Shown: positions 47,565 through 58,862, numbered from the stretch's first letter. The stretch is 64,000 nt of DNA from Massilia kyonggiensis (GCF_024756235.1 NZ_JANUGY010000003.1:186001-250000), one strand, 5' to 3'. Notes: generated by a model from the letters alone, not told the origin. Made by a program: numbers and translations.

Positions 47565-48331
47565 GCTCGTGATTGTAACGCGGCAAGCAGCCGCTCGTCG
47601 CCGGACCCCGTGAGCGTCACAGCGGTGAAACCGAGTGCAGAGGCCGTTTCCGCGATGCGGGCATGCGGAACGATCAGGTGCTGCCGTTGCAAATTTGCCA
47701 CACTTATTCCACCGTCAAGCTGCTCGACGAGGCCGGCCAGGCCGCGCAAGGCTTCCGAGCTCGTGATTATCCAGTCGTTCGGCCCCGCCAGCAAGGCGCG
47801 TAACGACGCGGCCAGGTCCGGCGTCAGGCTGGGGACGGCGCGGCGGTAGGCGGCCACGGTCTCGACCTCGATGCCGGCCGCGCGCAAGGCCTCCGGCAAC
47901 ACTTCGCGGCCCGTTTCGCCGCGCACGACGAGCACCTTGCGGCCCGCCAGCGCGGCCAGGTCGAGGGCCTGCAGCAGGTGTTCGGAATCGCTGCGGGCGG
48001 GGTCGAGCGGCAAATACACGCGGTAAGCGTCGCCGTCGATGCCGTGCCGGGCCAGCGCGGCCCTACTGCCCTCGCCCACGACGGCGAGCGCCACCTCGGG
48101 CGGCCACTGTTCGATCAAGGCGAACGCGGCGTCGACGGCGTTCGGCGACACGAACGCGACCAGCGCATAGTCGCGCAACCGGGCGAGCGCGGCCCGCAGG
48201 GGGGCATCGTCCGTCAGTGGGGAAATGTCCAGCAATGGCAGGATCAGCGGTGTGCGGCCGAGTGCCGCCACCGCGCGGGCCAGCGGCTCGGCCTGCTGGC
48301 GCGGACGGGTGATGACGACCGCGTCAGGCAT
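47561..48331 (-). CDS. hemD: Uroporphyrinogen-III synthase
   Basis: 256 aa. Cyclises hydroxymethylbilane with D-ring inversion to uroporphyrinogen III. Two-domain fold with V-V-I-T-R-P at the start, V-F-V-S-P-N-A-V-D (about residue 63), V-V-G-E-G-S near residue 85 and a late I-I-T-S-S-E-A-L motif. ATG 48331 overlaps hemC by eight bases; the longer reading to 48523 is antisense to hemC's 3' end. Confidence 0.92.
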   Translation of the reverse strand: MPDAVVITRPRQQAEPLARAVAALGRTPLILPLLDISPLTDDAPLRAALARLRDYALVAFVSPNAVDAAFALIEQWPPEVALAVVGEGSRAALARHGIDGDAYRVYLPLDPARSDSEHLLQALDLAALAGRKVLVVRGETGREVLPEALRAAGIEVETVAAYRRAVPSLTPDLAASLRALLAGPNDWIITSSEALRGLAGLVEQLDGGISVANLQRQHLIVPHARIAETASALGFTAVTLTGSGDERLLAALQSRA

Positions 48332-49316
48332 CGCCCGCGGCGGTCGCCTTGCACTCGGCGAGGATCCCGGCGGCGTCCTGCGCGGCCAGCTTCTGCGCGA
48401 CCTGCTCGCCCACGGCTTCAGGCAACGCGGCCGGGCCGCTGGCGTCGGCGAAGGCGCTGCGGCGGCCGTCCGGCGTCGCGACCATGGCGCGCAGGTGCAG
48501 GGTGTCGCCGTCGACGGTCGCATGCGCCGCCAGCGGGATCTGGCAGCTGCCGCCGAACACCTGCGAGACCTTGCGCTCGGCCTGGACGGCCTGCGCGGTC
48601 GCCGTGTGGTTCAGCGGCGCCAGCAAGGCTTTGACATCGAAGCCTGCCGCGTTGCCGGACAGGATCTCGATGGCCATCGCGCCCTGGCCGGCGGCCGGCA
48701 GGCTGTCTTCCGGCTCCAGGTAAGCGCGGATGCGGCGCGTGAGGCCCAGGCGCTTGAGGCCGGCCGCGGCGAGGATGATGGCGGCGTAGTCGCCACGGTC
48801 GAGCTTGCCCAAGCGCGTGTCGAGATTGCCGCGCAGCGGCTTGATCACGAGTTGCGGATAGCGCGCCGCGATCAGGGCCTGGCGGCGCAGGCTGCTCGTC
48901 CCGACGATGCTGCCGGCCGGCAATGCGGCCAGGCTGTCGAAATCGTTGGAGACGAAGGCGTCGCGCGGGTCTTCACGCTCGAGGATGGCCGCCAATTCAA
49001 AGCCTTCCGGCAACTCCATCGGCACGTCCTTGAGGGAGTGCACGGCCAGGTGGGCGCGGCCGTCGGCCATCGCCACTTCGAGCTCTTTCACGAACAGGCC
49101 CTTGCCGCCCACCTTCGACAGCGTCTTGTCGAGAATCTGGTCGCCGCGCGTGGTCATGCCGAGAATGTCGATTTGGCACTGCGGATATAATGCTGCGAGC
49201 CGGTCGCGCACATGCGTGGCCTGCCACATGGCCAGCCGGCTTTCGCGCGATGCGATAATCAGTTGCGCGGGAACGTGCTGCGTCGTGTCGTTGGAGTTCA
49301 AAACGGTTTCTTTCAC
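48324..49316 (-). CDS. hemC: Hydroxymethylbilane synthase (porphobilinogen deaminase)
   Basis: About 330 aa. Polymerises four porphobilinogens to hydroxymethylbilane. Signature [12 protein letters not shown] at the N-terminus, the V-H-S-L-K-D-V-P motif (about residue 110) and the dipyrromethane-attachment Cys in [12 protein letters not shown] 49316 is chosen because a TAGAAT -10 box (49337-49342) would start transcription near 49330, excluding the ATG at 49346. A TTG at 49301 is another candidate. First gene of hemCDXY, divergent from ppc. Confidence 0.93.
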   Translation of the reverse strand: MKETVLNSNDTTQHVPAQLIIASRESRLAMWQATHVRDRLAALYPQCQIDILGMTTRGDQILDKTLSKVGGKGLFVKELEVAMADGRAHLAVHSLKDVPMELPEGFELAAILEREDPRDAFVSNDFDSLAALPAGSIVGTSSLRRQALIAARYPQLVIKPLRGNLDTRLGKLDRGDYAAIILAAAGLKRLGLTRRIRAYLEPEDSLPAAGQGAMAIEILSGNAAGFDVKALLAPLNHTATAQAVQAERKVSQVFGGSCQIPLAAHATVDGDTLHLRAMVATPDGRRSAFADASGPAALPEAVGEQVAQKLAAQDAAGILAECKATAAGDA

Positions 49317-49336
49317 TAGCCCATCTGAGATCACAA

Positions 49337-49342
49337 ATTCTA
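49337..49342 (-). promoter_or_regulatory. -10 box of hemC
   Basis: TAGAAT on the minus strand, 20 bases before GTG 49316; the -35 is weak (TGGCCT). Confidence 0.4.
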
Positions 49343-49451
49343 GCATGGGCCCACCCGCAGGCCATGGCGAACCGCCAGCGCGCCGCGCAGGAGCACTTTG
49401 TAATACCGATTTCGTTGTATCTGTCGTTTCAACAATTCAACCACGGTCGAT

Positions 49452-52262
49452 ATGGACAATCCTGCTGCACTCAACTCCCCACCGCCCGGCAACGTCGACA
49501 AGGACGCGCCGCTGAAAGAAGACATCCGCCTGCTCGGCCGCCTCCTCGGCGACGTGCTGCGCGACCAGGAAGGCGAAGCCGTGTTCGACGTCGTCGAAAC
49601 GATCCGCCAGACCGCCGTGCGCTTCCGCCGCGAAGACGACCAGGAAGCCGGCATCGAACTCAAGACCCTGCTGTCGAAACTGTCGCGCGAAGAGACGAAC
49701 TCCGTCGTGCGCGCCTTCTCGTACTTCTCGCACCTGGCCAACATCGCGGAAGACCAGCACCACATCCGCCGCCGCCGCGCCCACCTGCTGGCCGGCTCGA
49801 AACCGCAGCCGTCCAGCGTCGCCTATGCCCTCACCCGGTTGAAGGACGCCGGCGTCGCGCAGGACACCGTCGAGGCGTTTCTGCGCGAGGCGCTGATCGC
49901 GCCCGTGCTGACGGCGCACCCGACCGAAGTCCAGCGCAAGTCGACCCTCGACGCCGAACACGACATCGCGCGCCTGCTGGCCGAGCGCGACCTGCCGCTG
50001 ACGCCGAAGGAGCGCGCGCGCAACCTGCAGCTGCTGCAGGCCCGTATCGCCACGTTGTGGCAGACGCGCATGCTGCGCTACGAAAAACTGACGGTGGCGG
50101 ACGAGATCGAAAACGCCCTGTCGTACTACCGCACCACGTTCCTGCGCGAGCTGCCGGCCGTGTACGACGACGTCGAGGAAGAGATCGCGGCGCAGTACGG
50201 TCGCGCTGCCGCCGGCCTGGACGACGCGGCGTACATGCAGATGGGCAGCTGGATCGGCGGCGACCGCGACGGCAACCCGAACGTCAATGCCGCGACCATG
50301 CAGCGCGCCCTGGTGCGGCATTCGACGACCATCTTCGATTTCTATCTCGACGAAGTGCACGCGCTGGGCGCGGAACTGTCGCCGTCCACCCTGCTCGTGT
50401 CCGCGAGCCCCGCGCTGCTGGCGCTGGCCGACGCGTCGCCCGACCACTCGCCGCACCGCAGCGACGAGCCGTACCGCCGTGCGCTGATCGGCGTCTACGC
50501 GCGCCTCGCGTCGACGGCGCGCGAACTGGGCGCCACCAACATCCTGCGCAAGGAAGTGGGCCATGCGGACGCGTACCGCGATGCATCCGAATTCCGCGCC
50601 GAGCTGCAGGTGCTCGTCGATTCGCTGAACGAGAACCATGGCGCCATCCTCGCCGTGCCGCGCCTGAACGGCCTCGTACGCGCGGCGCGCATCTTCGGCT
50701 TCCACCTGGCCTCGCTCGACATGCGCCAGAGCTCCGACGTGCACGAGAAAGTGCTGGCCGAGCTGTTCGCCCGCGCGGGCGTCGAAGCGGATTACGCAGC
50801 ATTGGACGAAGACGCGAAGGTGAAGCTGCTGCTGGACGAACTGGCGCAGCCGCGCCTGCTGTACACGCCGTACGAAAGCTATTCGGACGTCACGAATTCG
50901 GAGCTGCAGATCCTGCGCACGGCGCGTGAGATCCGCAAGCGCTACGGCACGCGCGCGATCCGCAACTACATCATCTCGCACACGGAAGAAGTGTCTGACC
51001 TGCTCGAAGTCCTGCTGCTGCAGAAGGAAACGGGGCTCTTCCGCCCGAGCGAGAAGAAGAGCGACGCGATGGTGATCCCGCTGTTCGAGACCATCCCCGA
51101 CCTGCAGCGCGCCGCCGAGATCATGGACACGTGGATGGCGCTGCCGATCGTGGCGGACGTGATCGAGCACCAGGGCCGCCTGCAGGAAGTCATGCTGGGC
51201 TATTCGGACTCGAACAAGGACGGCGGTTTCATGACGTCGAACTGGGAGCTGTACCAGGCGGAGCTGAAGCTGGTGAAGGTGTTCGCGGATGCGAACGTCA
51301 AGCTGCGCCTGTTCCACGGCCGCGGCGGCACGGTGGGCCGCGGCGGCGGTCCGAGCTACGACGCGATCCTCGCGCAGCCGCCGGGCACCGTGAACGGCCA
51401 GATCCGCCTGACGGAACAGGGCGAGATCATCTCGTCGAAATTCAGCAATCCGGAAATCGGCCGCCGCAACCTGGAGCTGCTCGTCGCCGCGACGCTGGAG
51501 GCGGGCCTGATGCCGCACGACGCGGACCGCGAACAGGTCGAACGCCTGTCCCGCTTCGAGCCCGTGATGGCAGAGCTGTCGCAGCGCGCGTACAAGGCGT
51601 ACCGCAACCTCGTGTACGAGACGCCGGGCTTCACGGATTACTTCTTCGCCGCCACGCCGATCGCCGAGATCGCGGAACTGAACCTGGGCTCGCGCCCGGC
51701 ATCACGCAAGTCGACGCGCCGTATCGAAGACCTTCGCGCGATCCCGTGGGGCTTCTCGTGGGGCCAGTGCCGGTTGCTGCTGCCGGGCTGGTTCGGCTTC
51801 GGCGCTGCCGTCTCCGGCTGGCTGGCCGAAGGCGACCGCGACGAACGCCTGGCGCTGCTGCGCGAGATGGGCCAGCACTGGCCGTTCTTCGCGACGCTGC
51901 TGTCGAATATGGACATGGTGCTGGCCAAGACCGACCTCGCGATCGCGTCGCGCTACGCGGAATTGGTGCCGGACGCCGAGCTGCGCGAGCGCATCTTCAA
52001 GCGCATCGCGGCCGAGTACGCGGAGACGCTGCGCTGCCTGGAACTCGTCACCGGGACGGACGAACGGCTCGTGAACAACCCGCTGCTGGCGCGGTCGATC
52101 CAGAACCGGTTTGCCTATCTCGATCCGTTGAACCACCTGCAGGTGGAGCTCATTCAGCGGCACCGGGCGCTGTCGGCCGAACAGAAGGTCGACGAGCGGG
52201 TGCATCGGGGGATTCACCTGTCGATCAATGGGGTGGCGGCGGGTCTGCGCAATACCGGCTGA
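49452..52262 (+). CDS. ppc: Phosphoenolpyruvate carboxylase
   Basis: 936 aa, normal bacterial length. Fixes bicarbonate onto PEP to make oxaloacetate (anaplerosis). Catalytic His in L-T-A-H-P-T-E-V (about residue 156), M-L-G-Y-S-D-S-N-K-D-G-G and the F-H-G-R-G-G-T-V-G-R-G-G-G-P active-site loop (about residue 620), and the C-terminal QNR...LxxG allosteric Asp-binding tail. ATG 49452 is divergent from hemC; the intervening 135 bases hold both promoters. One base separates it from the convergent outer-membrane protein gene. Confidence 0.96.
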   Translation: MDNPAALNSPPPGNVDKDAPLKEDIRLLGRLLGDVLRDQEGEAVFDVVETIRQTAVRFRREDDQEAGIELKTLLSKLSREETNSVVRAFSYFSHLANIAEDQHHIRRRRAHLLAGSKPQPSSVAYALTRLKDAGVAQDTVEAFLREALIAPVLTAHPTEVQRKSTLDAEHDIARLLAERDLPLTPKERARNLQLLQARIATLWQTRMLRYEKLTVADEIENALSYYRTTFLRELPAVYDDVEEEIAAQYGRAAAGLDDAAYMQMGSWIGGDRDGNPNVNAATMQRALVRHSTTIFDFYLDEVHALGAELSPSTLLVSASPALLALADASPDHSPHRSDEPYRRALIGVYARLASTARELGATNILRKEVGHADAYRDASEFRAELQVLVDSLNENHGAILAVPRLNGLVRAARIFGFHLASLDMRQSSDVHEKVLAELFARAGVEADYAALDEDAKVKLLLDELAQPRLLYTPYESYSDVTNSELQILRTAREIRKRYGTRAIRNYIISHTEEVSDLLEVLLLQKETGLFRPSEKKSDAMVIPLFETIPDLQRAAEIMDTWMALPIVADVIEHQGRLQEVMLGYSDSNKDGGFMTSNWELYQAELKLVKVFADANVKLRLFHGRGGTVGRGGGPSYDAILAQPPGTVNGQIRLTEQGEIISSKFSNPEIGRRNLELLVAATLEAGLMPHDADREQVERLSRFEPVMAELSQRAYKAYRNLVYETPGFTDYFFAATPIAEIAELNLGSRPASRKSTRRIEDLRAIPWGFSWGQCRLLLPGWFGFGAAVSGWLAEGDRDERLALLREMGQHWPFFATLLSNMDMVLAKTDLAIASRYAELVPDAELRERIFKRIAAEYAETLRCLELVTGTDERLVNNPLLARSIQNRFAYLDPLNHLQVELIQRHRALSAEQKVDERVHRGIHLSINGVAAGLRNTG

Positions 52263-52263
52263 C

Positions 52264-53040
52264 CTAGCGCCTGATGGACACGCCAAACGCCAGGCTGAGC
52301 CCCGGCGTCTGGCGATTCACCCCATGCACGACCATCGCGTCGACCTGGCAGTCCTTGTTCACGAGCCACGCCACGCCCGTGTCGACGATCGCCTGCGTCC
52401 CGTGCCCGATCTGCGGCGCGGCCACTTCCGCAAAGCCATGCAACCGCTCGCTGAACGCCTTCCCGACCGACGCGGCAAGCACGCCGTACGTGAGGCCGCT
52501 GTCGCGCACGATGCCGGGCATCACGCCCAGCGACCAGTCATGCCCGAGATCCCATTCCAGCGGCAGCTCGACCGCCGGCCGGAACCCGCTGCCGCGCAGC
52601 GCCGCGCTGCCCGTCGGTAGTACCGCTTCCGCGATCAGCCCGACGGATGGCCGCATGCCGTCCTGGTCGACGACATGCCATTTCACCCCCGCTGACAGGT
52701 CCGCCCAACCGGCGCTGACCGTGTGCACGCCCGATGCGGGGTCGCTCGCGTGCTCGATCGTGCGGCCGTCCGTCTCCACGCGCAGTTCGAGCGCATCAGA
52801 CACGCCGATGCGCAGCAAAGTCGGCGTCGTCAGCGTGCGCACGTGCGCGTCAAAGTCGCGCTGGCGGTCCCATTGCACGCCCGTCTCGAGCTGGACGCGG
52901 CGGTTGCCCACCACCTGGCTCGAGTTGGCGACGTTGGGACGGTCGGGGTTGATGGTGTCGTCGTCCGCATGGGCGGCAGGGACGGACAGGACGCCTGCCA
53001 GCAGGCAGGCCAGGCAAGCGGAACGGATCGAAGATTGCAT
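52264..53040 (-). CDS. Outer-membrane transporter-like protein (MetA-pathway family), copy A
   Basis: 258 aa with signal peptide (residues 1-25, A-H-A|D). Mature part begins D-D-D-T-I-N-P-D-R-P-N-V-A-N-S-S-Q-V-V-G and has alternating beta-strands ending in an aromatic-poor R-R. It resembles the phenol-degradation MetA family of outer-membrane barrels; substrate unknown. A paralogue lies at 54730-55518, both sharing IxxDRPxVxxSSQVVGxxRxQLETxxQW. A chemoreceptor lies between them. Confidence 0.75.
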   Translation of the reverse strand: MQSSIRSACLACLLAGVLSVPAAHADDDTINPDRPNVANSSQVVGNRRVQLETGVQWDRQRDFDAHVRTLTTPTLLRIGVSDALELRVETDGRTIEHASDPASGVHTVSAGWADLSAGVKWHVVDQDGMRPSVGLIAEAVLPTGSAALRGSGFRPAVELPLEWDLGHDWSLGVMPGIVRDSGLTYGVLAASVGKAFSERLHGFAEVAAPQIGHGTQAIVDTGVAWLVNKDCQVDAMVVHGVNRQTPGLSLAFGVSIRR

Positions 53041-53114
53041 AAGGTCGTTGGCGATGCGAATGCCGACAGTATGCCAAGGCCGGGCCGGCGCGGCCCAACC
53101 TGTCTAAACCGTAA

Positions 53115-54719
53115 TCATTGCAGCGCCAGGCGCGGCGCCCCCACCTGCGGCTGCGGTGCACGCGGCGCGGCGGCCGGCGCAGCGTCGAGCACGAAGCTGG
53201 CCACGAGCCGGCGCAGCTGCTCCGCCTGTTCCTGCATCGCGCTCGCCGCCGCCGTCGCTTCTTCCACGAGCGCCGCGTTCTGCTGCGTCGCGCCGTCGAT
53301 CTCGCCGATGGCGCGGTTCACCTGGCCGATGCCTTGTTCCTGCTCGCCGCTCGCGATGCTGATCTCGCCGATGATCCCGGTCACGCGGCCCACGCTGTCG
53401 ACGACGTCGCGCATCGTGGCGCCCGCTTCCGCGACGAGGCGCGTGCCGGCGTCGACGCGCGCCACGGAATCGTCGATGAGGCCCTTGATCTCGTGCGCCG
53501 CCGCGTTGGCGCGCTGGGCCAAGGTGCGCACCTCGCCGGCGACGACGGCGAAGCCCCGTCCCTGCTCGCCCGCGCGGGCCGCTTCCACGGCCGCGTTCAG
53601 CGCAAGGATATTGGTCTGGAACGCGATCCCTTCGATGACGCCGATGATGTCGACGATGCGGCGCGCGGACGTGTCGATCGCGCCCATCGTGTCGACCACC
53701 TGGCCCACGACGGCGCCGCCGCGCTGGGCGATGCCGGAGGCCGATTGCGCAAGGCTGTCCGCCGCGCGCGCATGCTCCGCGTTCTGGCGCACGGTGGCCG
53801 CCAGCTGTTCGATCGACGCCGCCGTCTCTTCCAGCGCCCCGGCCTGCGCCTCCGTCCGGCGCGACAGGTCGGCGTTGCCGCTGGCGATTTGCGCCGTGGT
53901 CGTCGCGATGGCCTCGGTGCCGCCGCGCACGTCGCCGACGATGCGGCGCAGGCTGGCCTGCATCGCCGCCAGCGCGCGATTCAGGCGCCCCGTCTCGCTG
54001 CGGTCGCTATCGGCACACGCGAGGTCGGTATCGAGGCGGCCGGCCGCGATGCGGTCGGCGAGGTCGATCGCGGCGTCGAGCGGCCGGCTGATCGAGCGCA
54101 CGAGCAGCACGCCGGCCACGAACGTCGTCAGCGCGGCCAGCAGGGCCACGACGATCACGCGCACGCGCGCGGCGCGCACGGTGGCGTCGCCGGCGGCACG
54201 CGTGTCGTCGGACGCGGCTTCGATGCGCCCGGACAGCGTCTCCATGCTTTTCTCCAGCACGCGGAAGGTATCCATGAACGCAGGATACGCGGCGCGGGCG
54301 GCGGCCGGATCGGCGATCGTCAGGATGCCGTCGACGCTGCGCAGGTACGCGTCGACGTCGGGTTTCACCTTGTCGATGGCCGTGCGGATCGCGGGATCCG
54401 TCACCTGGCCGTCCAGGCTTGCCATCATCTTGCGGAACAGGGCCGTATGTTCGGCGGCGTCGCGGCGAGCGGCGTCGCGCGCGGCCGTGTCGGCGTCGCC
54501 CGCCAGCAGCGCGGCCAGCACGTCGGCCCGGAGGGCGTCGTGGGCCTGGTCGGCCTGCATCTGGTGGCGAATGGCGCTGCCGTTGCCGGTGATGTCATCC
54601 ATGGCGCCGTCGAGCTGGCCGACGGCCAGTTCGCCGATGCCCCCGACCATCACGACGAAGGCGATGGCGGTGACGTTCCAGGCCAGCATGCGCTGGCGGA
54701 TGGTGAAGCGGTTCAGCAT
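53115..54719 (-). CDS. Methyl-accepting chemotaxis protein
   Basis: 534 aa. TM1 (about residues 11-32), periplasmic four-helix ligand-binding domain (33-185), TM2 (about 188-210), HAMP (about 210-262), then a cytoplasmic signalling rod. The hairpin tip [29 protein letters not shown] is the CheA/CheW contact. No C-terminal CheR/CheB pentapeptide. It lies between two paralogous outer-membrane protein genes on the same strand, 10 bases after copy B, so they may share a transcript. Confidence 0.92.
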   Translation of the reverse strand: MLNRFTIRQRMLAWNVTAIAFVVMVGGIGELAVGQLDGAMDDITGNGSAIRHQMQADQAHDALRADVLAALLAGDADTAARDAARRDAAEHTALFRKMMASLDGQVTDPAIRTAIDKVKPDVDAYLRSVDGILTIADPAAARAAYPAFMDTFRVLEKSMETLSGRIEAASDDTRAAGDATVRAARVRVIVVALLAALTTFVAGVLLVRSISRPLDAAIDLADRIAAGRLDTDLACADSDRSETGRLNRALAAMQASLRRIVGDVRGGTEAIATTTAQIASGNADLSRRTEAQAGALEETAASIEQLAATVRQNAEHARAADSLAQSASGIAQRGGAVVGQVVDTMGAIDTSARRIVDIIGVIEGIAFQTNILALNAAVEAARAGEQGRGFAVVAGEVRTLAQRANAAAHEIKGLIDDSVARVDAGTRLVAEAGATMRDVVDSVGRVTGIIGEISIASGEQEQGIGQVNRAIGEIDGATQQNAALVEEATAAASAMQEQAEQLRRLVASFVLDAAPAAAPRAPQPQVGAPRLALQ

Positions 54720-54729
54720 GGGAATTCCT

Positions 54730-55518
54730 TCAGCGGCGCACCGACAGGCCCAGGCCGATGCCCAGGTCCGCCGAGCGGCGGTTCAGGCCGCGGGTCACCG
54801 CGGCGTCCAGTTGGATGTCGTTCGTGAGCAGCCACGTCACGCCGGCGTCGAAGACGGCCTGCGTGCCGCCGCGGTCGGCGCGTGCGATGCGCGGCGCGGC
54901 GACTTCCACGAAGCCGCGCAGGCGTTCCGTGATGTCGTGGCCGAGCGTGGCGGCGAGGATGCCGTAGCCGCGGCGGGCACCGCGCTCGTCGTTGTCGGTG
55001 CCGACGCCCGGCATGATGCCGAATTCGAAGCCGTTGGCCAGCTCCCACTCGGCGGCGACGCGCAGCGACGGGCGCACGCCGGTGCCGCGCAGCGCGGCGC
55101 TGCCGCTGGGCAGGTCCGCGTGCAGCAGCCAGCCGAGCGACGGCGCGGCGCCATCCTGGTCGGCCGTATGCCATTTGATGCCGACGGACGTGTCGGCGTA
55201 GCCGGCCGCGGTCGCGCCGCCCGCGTGTTCGATGGTGCGGCCGTCCGTCTCGAAGCGCAGCTCCGTCGTCTCGCCCAGGCCGATGCGCAGCAGGGTCGGC
55301 GTGGTGAGTGTGCGCGCGGTCACGCCGTCGGCGCGGTCGCGCTCCCACTGCAGGCTCGTTTCCAGCTGCAGGCGGCCTTTGCCGACGACCTGGCTGGATT
55401 CGACGACGTCGGGACGGTCGGAGGAAATCGTATCGTCATCGCCGGCCGATGCGGCCAGCGGGAGGCCGCAGGCGGCGGCCAGGACAAGGGAAGAAAAGCG
55501 GGAAGAAAAGCGAACCAT
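54730..55518 (-). CDS. Outer-membrane transporter-like protein (MetA-pathway family), copy B
   Basis: 262 aa from ATG 55518 (M-V-R-F-S-S), which begins a normal signal peptide ending near residue 24 (A-S-A|G). The mature N-terminus [20 protein letters not shown] and later [11 protein letters not shown] and G-S-A-A-L-R-G-T-G mirror copy A. A longer start at 55557 is possible but breaks the signal peptide. Co-directional with the chemoreceptor. Confidence 0.75.
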   Translation of the reverse strand: MVRFSSRFSSLVLAAACGLPLAASAGDDDTISSDRPDVVESSQVVGKGRLQLETSLQWERDRADGVTARTLTTPTLLRIGLGETTELRFETDGRTIEHAGGATAAGYADTSVGIKWHTADQDGAAPSLGWLLHADLPSGSAALRGTGVRPSLRVAAEWELANGFEFGIMPGVGTDNDERGARRGYGILAATLGHDITERLRGFVEVAAPRIARADRGGTQAVFDAGVTWLLTNDIQLDAAVTRGLNRRSADLGIGLGLSVRR

Positions 55519-55704
55519 GTGAATATGCGGAACAGTCGATGTGCCAAGTATCCGCAAGCAGGCTCATCAATACCAGACAGATTGTGAATTTCTCGATGGA
55601 ACCATTTTTCGTTTGATAACTTGTGTCGGGACGGCACAACAAAAGGACGAAAAAAAAGCCGCGCGGCCCGGGCGGGCGGCGCGGCTCGGCGTCGCGGGCG
55701 ACGC

Positions 55705-58422
55705 TTATTGGTTCTGCAAGAACGTCTTGAGCTTGTCCGAACGCGACGGCTGGCGCAGCTTGCTCATCGCCTTCGCTTCGATCTGGCGGATACGCTCGCG
55801 GGTCACGTCGAACTGCTTGCCCACTTCCTCCAGCGTGTGGTCGTTCGACATCTCGACGCCGTAGCGCATGCGCAGGACCTTCGCTTCGCGCGGGGTCAGC
55901 GAGTCCAGCACTTCCTTGATCACGTTGCGCATCGACGCGTGCAGCGCGGCGTCCAGCGGGGCCAGCGTCGCGTTGTCCTCGATGAAGTCGCCCAGCTGCG
56001 AATCGCCGTCCTCGCCCATCGGGGTTTCCATCGAGATCGGTTCCTTCGCGATCTTCATGATCTCGCGGACCTTCGATTCCGGCATTTCCATCTTCGTCGC
56101 CAGCGTGGCCATGTCCGGCTCGGTGCCCGTTTCCTGCATGATCTGGCGCGAGATGCGGTTCATCTTGTTGATCGTCTCGATCATGTGCACCGGCACGCGG
56201 ATCGTACGGGCCATGTCGGCGATCGAACGCGTGATCGCCTGGCGGATCCACCACGTCGCGTACGTCGAGAATTTATAACCGCGACGATACTCGAACTTGT
56301 CCACGGCCTTCAGCAGGCCGATGTTGCCTTCCTGGATCAGGTCGAGGAACTGCAGGCCGCGGTTGATGTACTTCTTCGCGATCGAGATCACGAGACGCAG
56401 GTTGGCCACGGTCATTTCGCGCTTCGCGGTGCGGGCACGCTTTTCGCCGGCCGCCATCTGGCGGTTGATGGTGCGCAGGTCCGCCAGCGGCAGCGCCACG
56501 CGCGCCTGCAGGTCGATCATGCGCTGCTGCAGTTCCAGGATCGCCGGGGCGTTGCGTTTCAGGACGGCGCTGTACGGGTACGCGCAGTCGACTTCGCGCT
56601 GCACCCATTCCAGGTCCGTCTCGTTGCCCGGGAAGACCTTGATGAAGTGGGCGCGCGGCATGCCGCAGCGGTTCACGCAGATATCGAGCACGGAACGCTC
56701 GATAGCGCGCACTTCGTCCATCTGGTGGCGCAAGGTGTCGCACAGCTTTTCCACGACCTTTGCCGTGAAGCGGATGCCCAGCAGTTCCGACGAGATCACT
56801 TCCTGCGCCGCCGTGTATGCGGGCGAGCCGTAGCCCTGCGTCTTGAACGCGTGGCCCATCTTGTCGAACTGCTTCTCGATGATCGAGAACTTGTCCAGCG
56901 CGCCCTTCTTCAGCGCGGCCAGCTGCTCGGCCGAATAGCCCGCCGCGGCGCTGCCGCCGGCACCGCCCTCGTCTTCCTCTTCCCCGACGTCGTCGTCTTC
57001 CTCGTCTTCGTCCTCGTCGGCGGCGCTGGTCACCGGCGCGGCGGCGGGGGCGCCTTCGTTCGGGTCGATCAGGCCATCGACGACGTCATCGATCTTGAGC
57101 TCGTCCGCGGCGATCTTGTGCGACAGCGCGATGATCTCGGAGATCGTCACCGGGCACGCGGAGATTGCCTGCACCATGTCCTTCAGGCCGTCCTCGATGC
57201 GCTTGGCGATGGCGATCTCGCCTTCGCGCGTCAGCAGCGACACGGCGCCCATCTCGCGCATGTACATGCGGACCGGATCGGTCGTGCGGCCGAAGTCGGA
57301 GTCGACGGTCGACAGCGCGGTCGCAGCCGCCGCTTCGACTTCGTCTTCCGAGGTCGGCGTGACGACGGCGTCCGACAGCAGCATCATTTCCGCTTCCGGC
57401 GCGCGCTCGTAGACGGCGATGCCCATGTCGTTGAAGGTCGCGATGATGCCTTCGATCGCTTCCGGATCGATGATGTTTTCCGGCAGGTGGTCGTTGATCT
57501 CCGCATGGGTCAGGTAGCCGCGCTCCTTGCCCATGTTGATCAGGTTCTTCAGCTGCTGGCGGCGCTTTTCCAGTTCCTCGCCCGAGAAGCCTTCCTCGGT
57601 GCCGAACAGGCCTGCAGCGCCCTTGGCCTTGCGCTCACGCAGTTTCGACGCGGCCTTCAGTTCGGCGCGCTCGACGGCGTTCAGCGCCGCGATCTCGTCG
57701 TTCTCCGGCACGAACTCGCTCGGCTTGCGGCCGCGGCGGCCCGGCACCTTCACCTGCGGCAGCAGGTAGCCGGACGTGTCGATCGCGGCCAGCGCGGCGG
57801 CGTCCGTCGTCGTGCTGACGGTGCCGGTCGGCTGGGTGGACGCCGTCGACGCGACGGACGGCTCGATGCGGCGCGCGGTGCGGGTGCGCACCACGCGGGC
57901 AGCCGGTTCGGCGGCGGGCGCGACGGCGGCGGGCGCGGCGGCGGCCGGCGGCACTTCCGGCGCGGCGACCGGCTCCGCAACAACTGCGGCGGCAGGCGCG
58001 GCGTCGGCTTTCAGCGCGGCCAGGCGCGAAACGCGCTTCTTGACGATCACCGGCGGTGCGGCGGGCGCGGTCGGCGTCGGGATCGCGTCGTCCGCCTCGT
58101 CATGGGCCACGGCGGCGACCGGAGCAACGACGGGTTCGGCGACGGGTTCTGCAACGTCGGCGACGGGCTCGGCAACATTGTCCGCTGCCTGCACGTCGGC
58201 GGCGACAGCCTCGGCCTGCGCCTCACCCGCAACGGCGGCTTCCTCGGCCTGCACCGCCTTCAGCGACGCCAGGCGCGAACGCGTCTTCACCACCGTCACC
58301 TTGGCTGCCGCTTCCGTTTCGAGGAAATACGAGGTCGCGGTCTTCGGCACCGACAGCTGGGCCGTGCTCTTGGCCGGCGCTTTCTTCGCTGTCAGTGTCA
58401 GGGTCTTGGCGGTGTTTTTCAT
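55705..58422 (-). CDS. rpoD: RNA polymerase primary sigma factor with long N-terminal extension
   Basis: 905 aa, far longer than E. coli RpoD (613). Residues 1-240 are an Ala/Pro/Val-rich extension carrying three spaced basic repeats (44-56, 125-139, 176-185) and an AT-hook-like G-R-R-G-R-K-P at 228-234. Region 1.1 follows (about 275-330), region 1.2 from [13 protein letters not shown], an acidic non-conserved insert, region 2 ([36 protein letters not shown]), region 3, and region 4 ([24 protein letters not shown]). ATG 58422 has GAAAGTTAT upstream; the extension to 58467 lacks an SD. No dnaG is adjacent within the window. Confidence 0.95.
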   Translation of the reverse strand: MKNTAKTLTLTAKKAPAKSTAQLSVPKTATSYFLETEAAAKVTVVKTRSRLASLKAVQAEEAAVAGEAQAEAVAADVQAADNVAEPVADVAEPVAEPVVAPVAAVAHDEADDAIPTPTAPAAPPVIVKKRVSRLAALKADAAPAAAVVAEPVAAPEVPPAAAAPAAVAPAAEPAARVVRTRTARRIEPSVASTASTQPTGTVSTTTDAAALAAIDTSGYLLPQVKVPGRRGRKPSEFVPENDEIAALNAVERAELKAASKLRERKAKGAAGLFGTEEGFSGEELEKRRQQLKNLINMGKERGYLTHAEINDHLPENIIDPEAIEGIIATFNDMGIAVYERAPEAEMMLLSDAVVTPTSEDEVEAAAATALSTVDSDFGRTTDPVRMYMREMGAVSLLTREGEIAIAKRIEDGLKDMVQAISACPVTISEIIALSHKIAADELKIDDVVDGLIDPNEGAPAAAPVTSAADEDEDEEDDDVGEEEDEGGAGGSAAAGYSAEQLAALKKGALDKFSIIEKQFDKMGHAFKTQGYGSPAYTAAQEVISSELLGIRFTAKVVEKLCDTLRHQMDEVRAIERSVLDICVNRCGMPRAHFIKVFPGNETDLEWVQREVDCAYPYSAVLKRNAPAILELQQRMIDLQARVALPLADLRTINRQMAAGEKRARTAKREMTVANLRLVISIAKKYINRGLQFLDLIQEGNIGLLKAVDKFEYRRGYKFSTYATWWIRQAITRSIADMARTIRVPVHMIETINKMNRISRQIMQETGTEPDMATLATKMEMPESKVREIMKIAKEPISMETPMGEDGDSQLGDFIEDNATLAPLDAALHASMRNVIKEVLDSLTPREAKVLRMRYGVEMSNDHTLEEVGKQFDVTRERIRQIEAKAMSKLRQPSRSDKLKTFLQNQ

Positions 58423-58666
58423 ATAACTTTCTCCAGTCGAGGCGTGGCGCGGTGCCTGCGAAGTCAATAACCCACCTGGTCCGCGATGCGGTCCTTGTGG
58501 GCGGGGATGAGGGGAAGGCCCTAACTAGGGGCGGATAGCCCGGATATCAAGCACTCCTGCCGCCACCCGGCGGGCGTCCTGGCAGCCGGGACGGGCTGCG
58601 GCGCGCGCGCAGAGGGTTCAAGCGGAACGGAGCGTGGTCGAAATCGCGGATTAGCATGTCGGAACG

Positions 58667-58693
58667 AAAAAAAGCCCGTCAGACAACGGGCTT
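58667..58693 (-). terminator. Intrinsic terminator upstream of rpoD
   Basis: AAGCCCGT-loop-ACGGGCTT followed on the minus strand by seven T residues. It points in the direction of rpoD and lies about 245 bases before its start. It overlaps the end of the small reading frame at 58679-58798. Confidence 0.8.
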
Positions 58694-58798
58694 GAATCTA
58701 TTTTCCAGAGGAGAAATAGAGGAGACAGAGGCATTATGCCTTAAGGAAATGTTTAGCGATAATTGAAATATCCGATAAGGGATATCACTCAGACGCAT
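58679..58798 (-). CDS. Putative leader peptide or small-RNA reading frame ahead of rpoD
   Basis: 39 aa: M-R-L-S-D-I-P-Y-R-I start, Leu/Ser-rich, with codons rare in this genome (ATA, TTA, CTA, AGG). A purine-rich GAGGAAAAGGAA precedes ATG 58798. The stop TGA sits in the loop of the terminator at 58667-58693. A TATGAT at 58863-58868 could start this transcript near 58856. Either a translated attenuator or a non-coding RNA of about 190 nt; coding is unproven. The remaining 58423-58666 and 58869-59000 hold no other gene. Confidence 0.4.
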   Translation of the reverse strand: MRLSDIPYRIFQLSLNISLRHNASVSSISPLENRFKPVV

Positions 58799-58862
58799 AT
58801 TTCCTTTTCCTCTTCCCGACCCTGGCTGCGTCGGCGCAAACCGTGCGCAAGGAAAGGGGCGG

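Noticed and set aside
49317..49346. ATG at 49346 as the hemC start
   Set aside because: A TAGAAT -10 box lies between it and the GTG at 49316, so that ATG would probably not be transcribed.
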